A stretch of DNA of 64,000 nt from positions 3,038,001 to 3,102,000 of the forward strand of contig NZ_CP014137.1 in the NCBI RefSeq assembly GCF_002291445.1, given 5' to 3'. Source of the DNA: Brenneria goodwinii (lineage in GTDB: Bacteria; Pseudomonadota; Gammaproteobacteria; Enterobacterales; Enterobacteriaceae). Shown piece after piece: positions 1 to 10,200 of the stretch (position 1 is its first letter; the number at the start of each line of letters is the position of its first letter). Below the pieces are notes generated by a model. It was given only the letters and a program-made list of their open reading frames with translations, made no database searches and was not told the DNA's origin. The translations under genes and the position numbers were made by a program.

Positions 1-1
1 G

Positions 2-2305
2 TTAGGCGAATCGGTCGCTATCTGCGAACAGATCGGCGACCCCGCCACCAGTAAAGGACCGGTCGAGCGCAAGGTGGTGCGCATCGTCACGCCAGGCACC
101 ATCAGCGATGAAGCCTTGTTGCAAGAAAAGCAGGACAATCTGTTAGCCGCCATCTGGCAGGATGGCCGTGGATTTGGCTATGCCACGCTGGATATCAGCT
201 CCGGCCGTTTCCGCGTGACCGAACCTGCCGATCGGGAAACGATGGTGGCGGAGCTGCAACGAACCAATCCGGCGGAATTGCTTTACCCTGAATCATTTGA
301 ATCCATGTCGTTGATTGAACATCGCCATGGGTTACGCCGTCGTCCGCTGTGGGAATTCGAACTGGATACCGCCCGTCAGCAGTTAAATCTGCAGTTCGGC
401 ACGCGCGACCTCATCGGGTTCGGCGTGGAACAGGCCAAACTCGCGCTGCGGGCCGCCGGCTGCCTGCTGCAATACGCCAAGGATACGCAGCGCACTTCGC
501 TGCCCCATATTCGCGGCATTACCATGGAGCGCCAGCAGGACGGCATCATTATGGACGCCGCCACGCGACGGAATCTGGAACTGACGCAAAATCTCTCCGG
601 CGGTACGGAGAATACGCTGGCCGCGGTGCTGGACTGCACGGTAACGCCGATGGGCAGCCGGATGCTAAAACGCTGGCTGCATATGCCCAGCCGGGACATC
701 GATATTCTGACCAACCGCCAACAGGCTATCAGCGCACTGCAGGATCTCGGCGCCGAATTACAGCCCTATCTGCGGCAGGTCGGTGATTTAGAACGTATTC
801 TGGCGCGTCTGGCGCTCCGCTCCGCCCGCCCGCGCGATTTAGCGCGCATGCGTCATGCTTTCCAGCAACTTCCCGACATTCGGGCGCTGCTGGCGCCAGT
901 GGAAACCGCGTATGTCCATACGCTGGTCAGCCAGATTGGGCAGTTTGACGAACTGCGCGACCTGCTTGAACGCGCAGTAGTGGAGGCGCCGCCGGTGCTG
1001 GTGCGCGACGGCGGCGTGATCGCGACCGGCTACAACGTTGAACTGGATGAGTGGCGAGCGCTGGCGGATGGCGCCAGCGATTATCTGGACCGGCTTGAGA
1101 TCCGCGAACGTGAAAAACTGGGGATTGATACGCTCAAGGTCGGCTTCAATGGCGTACATGGTTATTACATCCAGGTCAGCCGCGGTCAAAGCCATCTGGT
1201 GCCGATACACTATGTTCGCCGGCAAACGCTGAAAAACGCCGAGCGCTATATCATCCCGGAGTTAAAAGAATACGAAGACAAAGTCCTGACTTCCAAAGGC
1301 AAGGCGCTGGCGCTGGAAAAAGCCCTTTATGACGAATTGTTCGATCTGTTGCTGCCGCATCTGGCGGAACTGCAACAGAGCGCGGCGGCATTAGCCGAAC
1401 TGGATGTGCTGGCGAATCTGGCTGAGCGCGCCTATACGTTAAACTATGTATGCCCGACGCTCAGCGATAAGCCCGGCATCAAAATCCTTGGCGGCCGCCA
1501 TCCGGTGGTGGAGCAGGTTCTCAGCGAACCCTTTATCTCAAACCCGCTGTCGCTTTCGCCCCAGCGTCGTATGCTGATTATCACCGGCCCCAACATGGGG
1601 GGGAAAAGCACCTATATGCGTCAGGCGGCGTTGATCGTACTGATGGCGCACATTGGCTGTTTCGTTCCGGCGGATCAGGCGGTTATCGGCCCGGTGGACC
1701 GTATTTTCACGCGCGTCGGCGCGGCTGACGATCTGGCCTCCGGCCGTTCTACTTTCATGGTGGAGATGACCGAGACCGCCAATATCCTGCATAACGCGAC
1801 AGAAAACAGCCTGGTGTTGATGGATGAAATTGGCCGCGGCACCTCGACCTATGACGGCTTGTCCCTGGCCTGGGCCTGTGCGGAAAATCTGGCTAACCAA
1901 ATCAAAGCCATGACGCTGTTCGCCACCCACTATTTTGAACTGACCAATTTGCCGGAAAAAATGGAAGGCGTGGCGAACGTTCATCTGGATGCGCTGGAGC
2001 ATGGCGATACCATTGCGTTCATGCACAGCGTGCAGGACGGCGCGGCCAGCAAAAGCTATGGACTAGCCGTAGCCGCGCTGGCGGGCGTACCGAAAGATGT
2101 GATTAAGCGGGCGCGGAAAAAGCTCAAAGAGTTGGAAACCTTGTCCAACAACGCATCGGCAAGCCATATTGACGGCGCGCAGCTTACGTTGCTAGATAGC
2201 GAAGAGCCGTCGCCGGCGGTGGAAGCCCTGGAATCGATCGATCCAGACACCTTGACGCCCCGCCAGGCGCTGGATTGGCTATACCGTCTGAAAAATATGC
2301 TGTAA
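2..2305 (+). CDS. mutS: DNA mismatch repair protein MutS (5'-truncated by window edge)
   Basis: MutS binds base mismatches and small loops and, with MutL and MutH, starts methyl-directed repair. The reading frame is open from base 2, so 767 codons are present of a usual 850 or so; the missing part is the N-terminal mismatch-recognition region and lies outside the window. Visible are the connector and lever/clamp regions and then the ABC-type ATPase: Walker [10 protein letters not shown], the signature region [10 protein letters not shown], Walker [18 protein letters not shown] and the switch His in FATHYFEL. The C-terminal tail ending in [13 protein letters not shown] matches the family. A strong terminator follows. 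In E. coli mutS is not next to nlpE, so the right side of this gene is a synteny junction. Confidence 0.97.
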
Positions 2306-2334
2306 TAACCGGCGATATTGCTTACCGAAACAAG

Positions 2335-2363
2335 AAAGGCGCTGATCGCTCAGCGCCTTTTTT
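2335..2363 (+). terminator. Rho-independent terminator of mutS
   Basis: An 11-bp perfect stem (AAAGGCGCTGA pairing with TCAGCGCCTTT), a 4-nt TCGC loop and a T-run follow the mutS stop codon by about 30 nt. nlpE converges from the other side, and the A residues on the left arm would give the reverse strand a short T-run too, so it may work in both directions. Confidence 0.9.
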
Positions 2364-2374
2364 ATCACTCAGCG

Positions 2375-3070
2375 TTATTCCGTCACGGGATCGCAATGCC
2401 GCCGCGCATCCATCCGAGCGCTACTATCGTCGTCCGCCACTAACGCCTTCGTCGTTCTTCCCTCTTCCATTGAAGGCCGCTTGGCGAAATGCGCCGAAAA
2501 TTCCATAAATACCGGCGCGCCCTCAGAACTGATCTTCAGGTAATTCCGTTCCAACATGACATTCTCCGCCACCACAAAGGTTTTCCCGGTGACGCAATCG
2601 GCGAACGTCGCGGCATCCGCCATATAGCGATACATCCCTGTCATTGCCATTGGCGTGTCCGGCAGGGTCAAATCTGTTGCCTTCAGGCGATAGGAATAGG
2701 ATGAATTGATAGGCACACCCTGTTGATCAAGCATTTCCAAATCATTATCCGACGGGCGGAAATAGCGTTTTTCACCACGGCTATTGGTTAACACCAGTTT
2801 ATCCGCCGTGCGCCGCCATTGACCATACTCGGCAAAGGTGTTCGTTCCCTCACGCGTCGTCTGATAATGCTCCCGCAGAATAAACGTACCGTCCTTTTCC
2901 AAAAATAGTGACGTATCAATACCTTCACAATCAGCACAGGGCAATATTCCACGATAGCTCTGCGCCATCGGTTTTAATGGTTCCTCTTGCGCCTGTGAAC
3001 GTGTATGGCACCCAATCAGTACAGATATGACTGCAACCAACAGCGCGCCAATCGCCAGTTTTTTCACCAT
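2375..3070 (-). CDS. nlpE: NlpE (CutF) outer-membrane lipoprotein
   Basis: NlpE is an outer-membrane lipoprotein that signals surface contact and lipoprotein-trafficking or redox faults to the CpxA sensor kinase. The 231-residue protein has a lysine-containing signal peptide with lipobox LIGC (Cys21), then the NlpE N-domain with the CADC motif (Cys45, Cys48) inside a GILPCADCEGIDTSLFL stretch typical of the family. A second cysteine pair in the C-terminal part (TFADCVTG and RRHCDP) is expected to form the redox-sensed disulfide, by analogy with E. coli. The sequence SEKDGT..YGQW..ADKLVLT-type pattern of the family is clear. A consensus -10 box TATAAT lies on this strand at 3097-3102, without an obvious -35. 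In E. coli yaeQ, arfB and nlpE lie in a row; here arfB is missing. Confidence 0.93.
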   Translation of the reverse strand: MVKKLAIGALLVAVISVLIGCHTRSQAQEEPLKPMAQSYRGILPCADCEGIDTSLFLEKDGTFILREHYQTTREGTNTFAEYGQWRRTADKLVLTNSRGEKRYFRPSDNDLEMLDQQGVPINSSYSYRLKATDLTLPDTPMAMTGMYRYMADAATFADCVTGKTFVVAENVMLERNYLKISSEGAPVFMEFSAHFAKRPSMEEGRTTKALVADDDSSARMDARRHCDPVTE

Positions 3071-3159
3071 TATTCTCCTACTGGGGTCGGCCTGTTATTA
3101 TAACCGGCTATTTTACCGATGATTTCTTCTACTGTTTATCAACCAGCGCATAATAATCC

Positions 3160-3708
3160 TTATTGCCGCGCGGTTTGCCAGTCGGCAAATGTGATTTCCA
3201 GACTATTCTCACTGTCGGACAGCCAGATAGTTCCTTCCTGTAAGGTAGCCTGCAGCGTCATATTTCTCTTTGCCAAAGCGGCGAGTTGCGCCAGTTGACG
3301 ATCGTCGAGAAAATAGATTGCCAGGTTGCTATAACCCGATACTTTACCTGCAATATTTTGCCGCCACACCTGCGCGGCACGTTCGCCATAGGCGTACAGT
3401 ACGACCGAACGAGACAGGCTACAGGCTTTTTTCAGCCGCTTTTCATCCGGCAACCCCAATTCGATCCATTTTTCCAGTTCCAGCGTATCATTCCGCAACC
3501 AGATTTCCGGCTCGTCGTCGGCGCTCAGGCCTTTGGTAAAGCGTAAATTCTCATCCGCATGGCAGATCCAGGCCAGCAAACGCAACATCATCCGCTGTTC
3601 CGTTTCTGAAGGATGCTGGGCGATTGTCAGGTTAGCATCATGGAAAAAATGGCGATCCATGTCCGCAATATTAATCGCTGCCTTATACACCGTTGCTTTT
3701 AATGCCAT
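3160..3708 (-). CDS. yaeQ: YaeQ family protein
   Basis: Conserved 182-residue cytoplasmic protein matching the whole length of E. coli YaeQ (about 181 residues), beginning MALKATVYKAAINIADMDR. YaeQ was once reported as able to compensate for loss of RfaH; structures show a fold resembling PD-(D/E)XK nucleases, but no confirmed enzymatic role is known to me. No signal peptide or membrane segment is visible. It reads towards nlpE, with 89 bp between them, and is divergent from yaeP-rof. The E. coli neighbour arfB (yaeJ), normally between yaeQ and nlpE, is not here. Confidence 0.92.
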   Translation of the reverse strand: MALKATVYKAAINIADMDRHFFHDANLTIAQHPSETEQRMMLRLLAWICHADENLRFTKGLSADDEPEIWLRNDTLELEKWIELGLPDEKRLKKACSLSRSVVLYAYGERAAQVWRQNIAGKVSGYSNLAIYFLDDRQLAQLAALAKRNMTLQATLQEGTIWLSDSENSLEITFADWQTARQ

Positions 3709-3824
3709 CTGTTACCTCATCTTTATCCGCAGACAGTGTACTTGAGTTGGGACTATCCTCACAGTAAAGGTGATTGCTGTTATGAAACAGACAGATTGGA
3801 ATACTGATATCCTAATACAGCCTA

Positions 3825-3833
3825 TGCTATAGT
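3825..3833 (+). promoter_or_regulatory. Candidate extended -10 element for yaeP-rof
   Basis: TGCTATAGT fits an extended -10 (TGn plus TATAGT) about 105 nt upstream of the yaeP start, in the 230-bp interval between divergent yaeQ and yaeP. No good -35 is found at 17 +/- 1 bp (TTGGAA at 3796 is 26 bp away), which an extended -10 can tolerate. Support is sequence pattern only. Confidence 0.35.
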
Positions 3834-3938
3834 CGATTTGATAAATAGAGTTTATCTTCGTAGGCTTACAACATCCGCCGCAGTGAGCACGAGGATGCAT
3901 TGAATGCCTACCGGGTTAGGCTTTCAGGGGAGGATATA

Positions 3939-4139
3939 GTGCAAGAATACTGTGAATTAGTACGCCGCGTGTACGCGGAGATCGCCAGCGGCGATCTGGG
4001 CTATATACCCGACTCGCTGGGTTGTGTATTGAAGACCCTGGATGACATTGCTGCCAACAGCGAATTGCCATCCTCTGTCAGGGAACAGGCGGCTTATGCC
4101 GCCGCCAACTTATTGGTGAGCGATTATGTCAATGAGTAA
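3939..4139 (+). CDS. yaeP: YaeP small conserved protein
   Basis: Small conserved protein of unknown function, matching E. coli YaeP along its 66 residues (core YCELVRRVYAEIASGDLGY, ending AAYAAANLLVSDYVNE). The start is taken as the GTG at 3939 because a strong ribosome-binding site, GGGGAGG, ends 5 nt before it and the product then has exactly the E. coli length; an in-frame ATG-less extension to 3900 has no such support. Its end overlaps the start of rof by 14 nt, so the two genes are almost certainly translated together. No domain with known activity is visible. Confidence 0.9.
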   Translation: MQEYCELVRRVYAEIASGDLGYIPDSLGCVLKTLDDIAANSELPSSVREQAAYAAANLLVSDYVNE

Positions 4140-4386
4140 CGAATATCAACCCATCAACTGTGATGATTACGACAATCTGGAGGCCACCTGCCAGCAGAAT
4201 TTGATATTGACGCTGGAACTGCGTAGTGGTGAAACCGTTATCGGTAAAGCCAGCGACATGATCTCACGTAAACATGTTGAATATTTAGTGATCGAAGAGT
4301 CTGGTTCGACGCGCGAACTTCGTCTCGATCACATCGTCAGCTTTAGCCACCCGGAAATAGGGAAAGTGGTGGTCAGCGAATCCTGA
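4126..4386 (+). CDS. rof: Rof (YaeO), Rho-binding antitermination protein
   Basis: Rof binds the Rho transcription terminator and interferes with its binding of nascent RNA, reducing Rho-dependent termination. The 86-residue product has the E. coli length and pattern: QPINCDDYDNLE at the N terminus, then the Sm-like beta barrel with LTLELRSGE and ASDMISRKHVEYLV, and the conserved tail ELRLDHIVSFSHPEIGKVVVSES. The start overlaps the last 14 nt of yaeP, so translation is probably coupled. A perfect stem-loop terminator follows 17 nt after the stop codon. Confidence 0.95.
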   Translation: MSMSNEYQPINCDDYDNLEATCQQNLILTLELRSGETVIGKASDMISRKHVEYLVIEESGSTRELRLDHIVSFSHPEIGKVVVSES

Positions 4387-4403
4387 GCCGTATCGGCTCT
4401 TCC

Positions 4404-4431
4404 AAACGGACAACCAACGTTGTCCGTTTTT
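4404..4431 (+). terminator. Rho-independent terminator of yaeP-rof
   Basis: Perfect 11-bp stem (AAACGGACAAC / GTTGTCCGTTT), CAAC loop and five T residues. It lies between rof and convergent tilS, whose stop codon starts 4 nt beyond, so tilS transcripts read through the complement of the same hairpin. Confidence 0.9.
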
Positions 4432-4434
4432 ATT

Positions 4435-5781
4435 TCAGCGGTTGTCCTTCAGCCAGCCAATACGCCAACACGGATTGCCTTCTTTCGCCTGGCCTTCCAG
4501 GGTCACAAACCAACCGAGCGCGGCGATCAACTGGTCATTATAGAAAACCAAGGGCGTACGATCGCGCAACCACGGCGGCACGCCCAGTTCCTGCCACAGT
4601 TTTTTCATCGATCGCCCGCCTGCCCGTCCCGCCATATGCACCCGCCCGCCGGCACAGAAACGGATACTGACCTGTTCTTCCGCATTCGGCCGGCGTACCC
4701 GCATGCCATCATCCGTCAATGACAGCACGCCTGCGCCATCGGGCAGCGTGAGCGGCGCGAACGGCGGCGTCCATGTCAATACACAGGCTTTCAGCGATTG
4801 CATCAGCGGCAGCACATAAAGATGCTGCCGGAAGCGTCGAATCTGCCGCTGATTAAGCCGTAGCACCGGATCGGCATCCTGACGGCTAACGGCGACCTCA
4901 TGCCATAACCGTTGCAGTTGATCGCGAGCAGGCATCTGCGCCCCCCGTTCCGCCAGCCAACGGCGCAGCAATGCAAATCGCCGCACCGGGTTGAACGGCA
5001 GTAAACCTTCTATGCTCAAAGAACCATCCGGCTGACACAGATCCTGCAATGAGTCGGCCAAAAGCTCATCAAGCAATTGTTCCTGCTCGGCGCAGAGCTG
5101 CGCGCTGCGCGCAACCGCCGTAGGGAAATGCGGCCAGCGTTCGGTTAACTGGGGAAGTATCTTCCGGCGCAGAAAGTTACGATCGAAGCGTTCATCCTGA
5201 TTGCTGTCATCCTCGATCCAACTCAGCCGGTGGCATCGCGCATACTTATCCAACTGTTGGCGAGAAAAGCCTAATAAGGGGCGCAGCAGCGTATGGTTGC
5301 CCAGTGTCGTTCTGGCGGCCATCGCTGAAAGCCCGGCGGGACCACTGCCCCGCTTGAGCGCCAGTAAAAACGTTTCACTCTGATCGTCAAGATGCTGCGC
5401 CGTCAGCAGAATCTCATCGTCCAGTAAATGAGTATTCAGCGCCCGGTAGCGCGCCTCCCTTGCCGCCGCCTCAACCCCGCCGTTTTGCGCATCGACAGTC
5501 ACGGTAAGCTCGGCAAACGGCACCTGCCATTGGCGACACTGCCGACGACAGTGCTCCGCCCAGCTATCCGCCAGCGGGCTTAATCCGTGATGAACGTAAG
5601 CCGCGCGCAGCTCAATATTGTCGCGTTGACGTAACGTCACCATCAAATGCAACAACACGCTGGAATCCAACCCGCCGCTGTAAGCCACCAGCATCTGCCG
5701 ATATTCAGCCGTCTGCGCGCTAAGGGAAGCCAGCAAAAGGTCGTCGAGCGGAGTACCGTTATTCACCGGGTCAAATCTCAT
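4435..5781 (-). CDS. tilS: tRNA(Ile)-lysidine synthase TilS
   Basis: TilS uses ATP and lysine to change C34 of the CAU-anticodon tRNA(Ile) to lysidine, so that the tRNA is charged with isoleucine and reads AUA; it is essential in most bacteria. The 448-residue protein has the PP-loop SGGLDS at residues 35-40 in the N-terminal N-type ATP pyrophosphatase domain, the ..HHGLSPLADSWAEHC.. and ..TAQHLDDQSETFLL.. motifs, and the two C-terminal TilS substrate-binding regions seen in the long enterobacterial form. The start overlaps the last 11 nt of yaeR, giving a two-gene unit as in E. coli. Confidence 0.96.
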   Translation of the reverse strand: MRFDPVNNGTPLDDLLLASLSAQTAEYRQMLVAYSGGLDSSVLLHLMVTLRQRDNIELRAAYVHHGLSPLADSWAEHCRRQCRQWQVPFAELTVTVDAQNGGVEAAAREARYRALNTHLLDDEILLTAQHLDDQSETFLLALKRGSGPAGLSAMAARTTLGNHTLLRPLLGFSRQQLDKYARCHRLSWIEDDSNQDERFDRNFLRRKILPQLTERWPHFPTAVARSAQLCAEQEQLLDELLADSLQDLCQPDGSLSIEGLLPFNPVRRFALLRRWLAERGAQMPARDQLQRLWHEVAVSRQDADPVLRLNQRQIRRFRQHLYVLPLMQSLKACVLTWTPPFAPLTLPDGAGVLSLTDDGMRVRRPNAEEQVSIRFCAGGRVHMAGRAGGRSMKKLWQELGVPPWLRDRTPLVFYNDQLIAALGWFVTLEGQAKEGNPCWRIGWLKDNR

Positions 5782-6160
5782 ACAGTTCTAAAGGCAATCC
5801 ATCCGGATCGCTAAAGAAGGTAAAGCGTCGCTGCGTGTCAGGATCGATGCGCACCGGCTCACAAACCACGCCCGCCTGAGCGAGCGCGGCGCTAGCCTGT
5901 TCCACGCTCTCCACTGAGAAAGCCAGATGGCGCAGACCGCAGGCTTCTGGCCGGCTAACGCGAGCCGGCGGTTTCGGGAATGAAAACAGCTCAATGGTGT
6001 AGCGCCCATTGAGCGCCAGATCCCCTTTCCAGGAATCCCGCGCGGCGCGATACACCTCGCTCATCAGCGTAAAACCCAGCACGTCGCAATAGAAAGCCTT
6101 ACTGCGCTCATAGTCAGAGGAAATAATTGCAATATGATGCATATCAATGAGTTTTAGCAT
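5771..6160 (-). CDS. yaeR: VOC (glyoxalase-like) family protein YaeR
   Basis: A 129-residue vicinal-oxygen-chelate family protein, also named GloA2 in some annotations. The N-terminal HHIAIISSDYERSKAFYCDVLGF and C-terminal FTFFSDPDGLPLELYEI are the paired beta-alpha-beta-beta-beta modules that build the metal site; the N-terminal His and the Glu in ELYEI are the expected metal ligands. The substrate is unknown, and a glyoxalase I role should not be assumed. It is cotranscribed and overlapping with tilS. In E. coli ldcC lies between yaeR and accA; here only 166 bp with a terminator separates them. Confidence 0.88.
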   Translation of the reverse strand: MLKLIDMHHIAIISSDYERSKAFYCDVLGFTLMSEVYRAARDSWKGDLALNGRYTIELFSFPKPPARVSRPEACGLRHLAFSVESVEQASAALAQAGVVCEPVRIDPDTQRRFTFFSDPDGLPLELYEI

Positions 6161-6271
6161 AGCTTCCCACGTTGATTGACGATGTTCGGGTCAGGTTATC
6201 TGAAACAGCTTGATGGGTATCTCAGTGGATTATTATTTTTCAAACCGTACCGGAAGAGAAGAATAATAGCA

Positions 6272-6305
6272 AAAGGTCCGCTCTCATTACTGACAGCGGA
6301 CCTTT
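6272..6305 (-). terminator. Terminator downstream of accA
   Basis: Inverted repeat AAAGGTCCGCT / AGCGGACCTTT with a 12-nt loop, beginning about 20 nt after the accA stop on the reverse strand and followed by a short T-run. It closes the dnaE-accA unit; the yaeR start lies 110 nt further on. Confidence 0.8.
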
Positions 6306-6326
6306 GGATAATTACCCGATGAATAA

Positions 6327-7286
6327 TCAGCAGTAGCCGTAATTCATCAGACGCTGATAGCGACGGTTAAGCAGCTCTTCTTCATCCAGCGCATCGAGAT
6401 CCTGAAGATCGGTCAGCAGCTGAGTTTTCAGCGATTCAGCCATGGTCGCCACGTCGCGATGCGCGGATCCCAGCGGTTCAGGGATGACGCTATCAATCAA
6501 CTTCAGCTCTTTCAAACGCGGCGCCGTAATGCCCATGGCCTCTGCCGCCAGCGGCGCTTTATCCGCGCTCTTCCACAAAATGGATGCGCAGCCCTCCGGT
6601 GAAATCACCGAGTAGGTGCTGTATTGCAGCATGTTGACCTTATCGCCCACGCCAATAGCCAGCGCGCCGCCGGATCCGCCTTCGCCGATAACGGTGCAGA
6701 CAATCGGCACGCGCAGGCAGGACATTTCCCGCAGGTTGCGCGCAATGGCTTCCGACTGACCGCGCTCTTCCGCGCCTACGCCGGGATAAGCCCCCGGGGT
6801 GTCGATAAACGTAATGATTGGCAATTTAAAGCGTTCCGCCATTTCCATCAAACGCAGAGCCTTGCGATAGCCTTCCGGCGCAGGCATACCAAAATTACGC
6901 CGAATTTTTTCTTTGGTTTCACGTCCTTTCTGATGACCGATAATCATCACCGGACGCCCGTCCAAACGCGCAATACCGCCGACAATCGCTTTGTCATCCG
7001 CATAGGCGCGATCGCCCGCCAGCTCATCAAAATCGGTAAAGATATGCTTGATGTAATCCAGCGTATAAGGACGCATTGGATGACGCGCCAATTGGGCGAT
7101 TTGCCAGGACCCCAGATCGGAGAATATTTTACGTGTCAGTTCAACACTCTTCTCACGCAGGCGCTGGACTTCTTCATCCAGATTAATATCTAATTTTTCG
7201 TCTTGACGGCTGACTGCGGTCAGCGAGTCAATTTTCGCTTCCAACTCTGCAATCGGCTGCTCAAAATCAAGAAAATTCAGACTCAT
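6327..7286 (-). CDS. accA: Acetyl-CoA carboxylase carboxyltransferase subunit alpha AccA
   Basis: AccA pairs with AccD to move the carboxyl group from biotin-BCCP to acetyl-CoA, giving malonyl-CoA for fatty acid synthesis. The 319 residues equal the E. coli length. The crotonase-like carboxyltransferase fold is shown by GHQKGRETKEKIRRNFGMP, the oxyanion-type FIDTPGAYPG and GEGGSGGALAIGVGD segments and the C-terminal SPEGCASILWKSA motif. It starts 12 nt after the dnaE stop codon, the usual enterobacterial dnaE-accA arrangement. The zinc-ribbon subunit AccD is encoded elsewhere. Confidence 0.97.
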   Translation of the reverse strand: MSLNFLDFEQPIAELEAKIDSLTAVSRQDEKLDINLDEEVQRLREKSVELTRKIFSDLGSWQIAQLARHPMRPYTLDYIKHIFTDFDELAGDRAYADDKAIVGGIARLDGRPVMIIGHQKGRETKEKIRRNFGMPAPEGYRKALRLMEMAERFKLPIITFIDTPGAYPGVGAEERGQSEAIARNLREMSCLRVPIVCTVIGEGGSGGALAIGVGDKVNMLQYSTYSVISPEGCASILWKSADKAPLAAEAMGITAPRLKELKLIDSVIPEPLGSAHRDVATMAESLKTQLLTDLQDLDALDEEELLNRRYQRLMNYGYC

Positions 7287-7298
7287 AGTATTCCTATA

Positions 7299-10200
7299 TT
7301 AGTCAAATTCCAGTTCCACCTGCTCATTACCCACTAATGTGCGCAGATCGTTCAGCAGCGCATCGGTCGGCGTTATCCGCCATGCTGCCCCGAAGCGTAA
7401 CCGGGCGCGCGCATCTTCCCGCTGATAATAGAGATGCACTGGGATCGTCCCCGATCGATGAGGTTCCAACGATGCGCGGAGACGGTTTAATAGCTGGTCA
7501 TCAATTTGCCTGTCAGTCAGAGAGATAGCAAGCCCGCGCGCATATTTTTCCCGCGCTTCGCTGATATCCATTAACTCGCGGACGGTCATTTTAAGCCCGC
7601 CGCTAAAGTCATCAAAGCTGACCTGTCCAGTGGCGATCAGAATACGGTCTTTTTCCAATAAATGCTGATATTTTTCCAACGCATCGGTAAACAGCATTAT
7701 CTCAAGACGACCGGAACGATCGTCCAGCGTACAAATGCCGATACGGTTTCCGCGCTTGGTCACCATGACCCGGGCAGCCAGCACCAGGCCGACGGCCGTG
7801 GTCATTTTGCCCCGTTCCGTCGGGTGCATATCTTTTAAACGTACACCGCCGGCATAACGTTCTATTTCCTTAATATATTGGGTGATCGGGTGGCCGGTCA
7901 GATACAGCCCCAGCGTTTCCCGTTCACCATCCAACACCACCTGTTCCGGCCATGGCGGAACCGTGCTGTAGGACTGTTCAACCTGCTCAGGCGCGTCCGC
8001 CAGTACGCCAAACATATCCACCTGGCCGATGGCCTCTGCCTTGGCATGCTGATCGGCCGCCTTGAGCGCATCCCCCAGCGAATTCATCAGCGCGGCGCGA
8101 TGCGGCCCCAGACGATCGAACGCCCCGGACATGATTAGCTTTTCCAGCACCCGGCGGTTCAGTTTCTTGATATCGGTACGGGCGCAGAGATCGAACAGTT
8201 CTTTAAAGTAACCGTCCTGATTACGCGCTTCGATGATCGCTTCAATCGGCCCTTCGCCCACGCCTTTAATCGCCCCGATACCGTAAACGATCTCGCCGTC
8301 GTCATTGACGTGGAAATGATAAAGCCCGCTGTTGATATCCGGCGGCAGAATTTTCAGCCCCATGCGCCAGCATTCGTCCACCAGCCCCACCACTTTATCG
8401 GTGTTGTCCATATCGGCGGTCATCACCGCCGCCATGAATTCCGCCGGATAATGCGCTTTTAACCACAAGGTCTGATAAGACACCAGCGCGTAGGCCGCCG
8501 AGTGGGATTTGTTAAACCCGTAACCGGCGAATTTTTCCACCAGGTCAAAGATTTTCATCGACAGTTCACCGTCGACGCCGATCCTTTCCGAGCCCTCTTT
8601 AAACACCGAGCGCTGCTTCGCCATCTCTTCCGGCTTTTTCTTACCCATGGCGCGGCGCAACATATCCGCGCCGCCCAGCGTATATCCCGCCAGAACCTGG
8701 GCAATCTGCATCACCTGTTCCTGATACAGGATAATACCATAGGTCGGTTCCAGCACCGGTTTCAGCGACTCATGCTGCCACTCGATATCGGGATAGGAAA
8801 TCGCCTCCCGGCCGTGCTTACGGTCGATAAAGTTATCCACCATGCCGGACTGCAGCGGGCCGGGACGGAACAGGGCCACTAACGCTATCATATCTTCAAA
8901 GCAGTCGGGCTTCAGGCGCTTGATCAAATCCTTCATGCCGCGCGATTCAAGCTGGAATACCGCCGTGGTTTCCGAGCGTTGCAGCATGTCGAAGCTCTTT
9001 TTATCATCCAGCGGAATGGCGGCGATGTCGATCGGCTCAAGCCCTTGTTTGGCGCGCCGCGCGTTAATCATCTCCAGCGCCCAGTCGATGATGGTCAGCG
9101 TACGCAGGCCGAGGAAGTCGAATTTCACCAGCCCGGCGTATTCAACGTCGCTCTTATCGAACTGGGTAACCGGATGGTTGCCTTCCGCATCGCAGTACAA
9201 AGGCGCGAAATCCGTGATTTTGGTCGGGGAGATAACCACCCCGCCGGCATGTTTCCCCGCATTACGCGTAACGCCTTCCAGCTTACGCGCCATGTCGATG
9301 AGCGCTTTGACTTCCTCATCGGCTTCATAAATTTCGGGTAACTGCGGTTCAGCGGCGAACGCTTTTTCCAACGTCATTCCCGGATCGGGCGGCACCAGCT
9401 TGGAAATACGGTCGACAAAACCGTAGGGATGTCCCAGCACCCGCCCCACGTCGCGGATTACCGCTTTGGCCGCCATGGTGCCGAAGGTGATGATCTGCGA
9501 TACCGCGTCACGACCGTACATATCGGCAACGTGGTCGATCACGCGGTCGCGTTTTTCCATACAGAAGTCGACGTCGAAGTCGGGCATGGAAACACGTTCG
9601 GGGTTCAGGAAACGTTCGAACAGCAGGTCAAATTCCAGCGGATCCAGATCGGTAATTTTCAACGAGTAGGCCACCAGCGAGCCGGCCCCCGACCCCCGCC
9701 CCGGGCCAACCGGAACATCGTTGTCTTTAGACCACTGGATAAACTCCATCACGATCAGGAAGTAACCGGGGAAGCCCATCTGGTTGATAACCTGCAGTTC
9801 CGTCTCCAGACGCTCGTCATATTCAGGGCGCTTAGCCGCCCGATCCTCCGGATCGGGGAACAGAAACTCCAGGCGCTCTTCCAGCCCTTCCCTGGCCCGC
9901 TTGACCAGATAATCCTCCGTGGACATATCCCCGGTCGGAAACTGCGGCAGGAAATATTCGCCCAACCGAATGGTCACGTTACAACGCTTGGCTATTTCGA
10001 CGCTGTTAGCCAACGCTTCGGGAATATCGGCAAACAGTGCGCACATCTCATCTTCGGTGCGCATGTATTGCTGCGGGCTATAATTTCGTGGCCGTTTGGG
10101 ATCGTCTAACGTATAGCCGTCATGGATTGCGACGCGGATCTCATGCGCGTCGAAATCATCTGCGCTGATAAAACGAACGTCATTGGTCGCGACAACCGGC

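Noticed and set aside
8842..9330. Long frames opposite dnaE, e.g. 162 and 226 codons (also 9429-10109)
   Set aside because: Antisense shadows of a highly conserved GC-rich gene; no independent signals.
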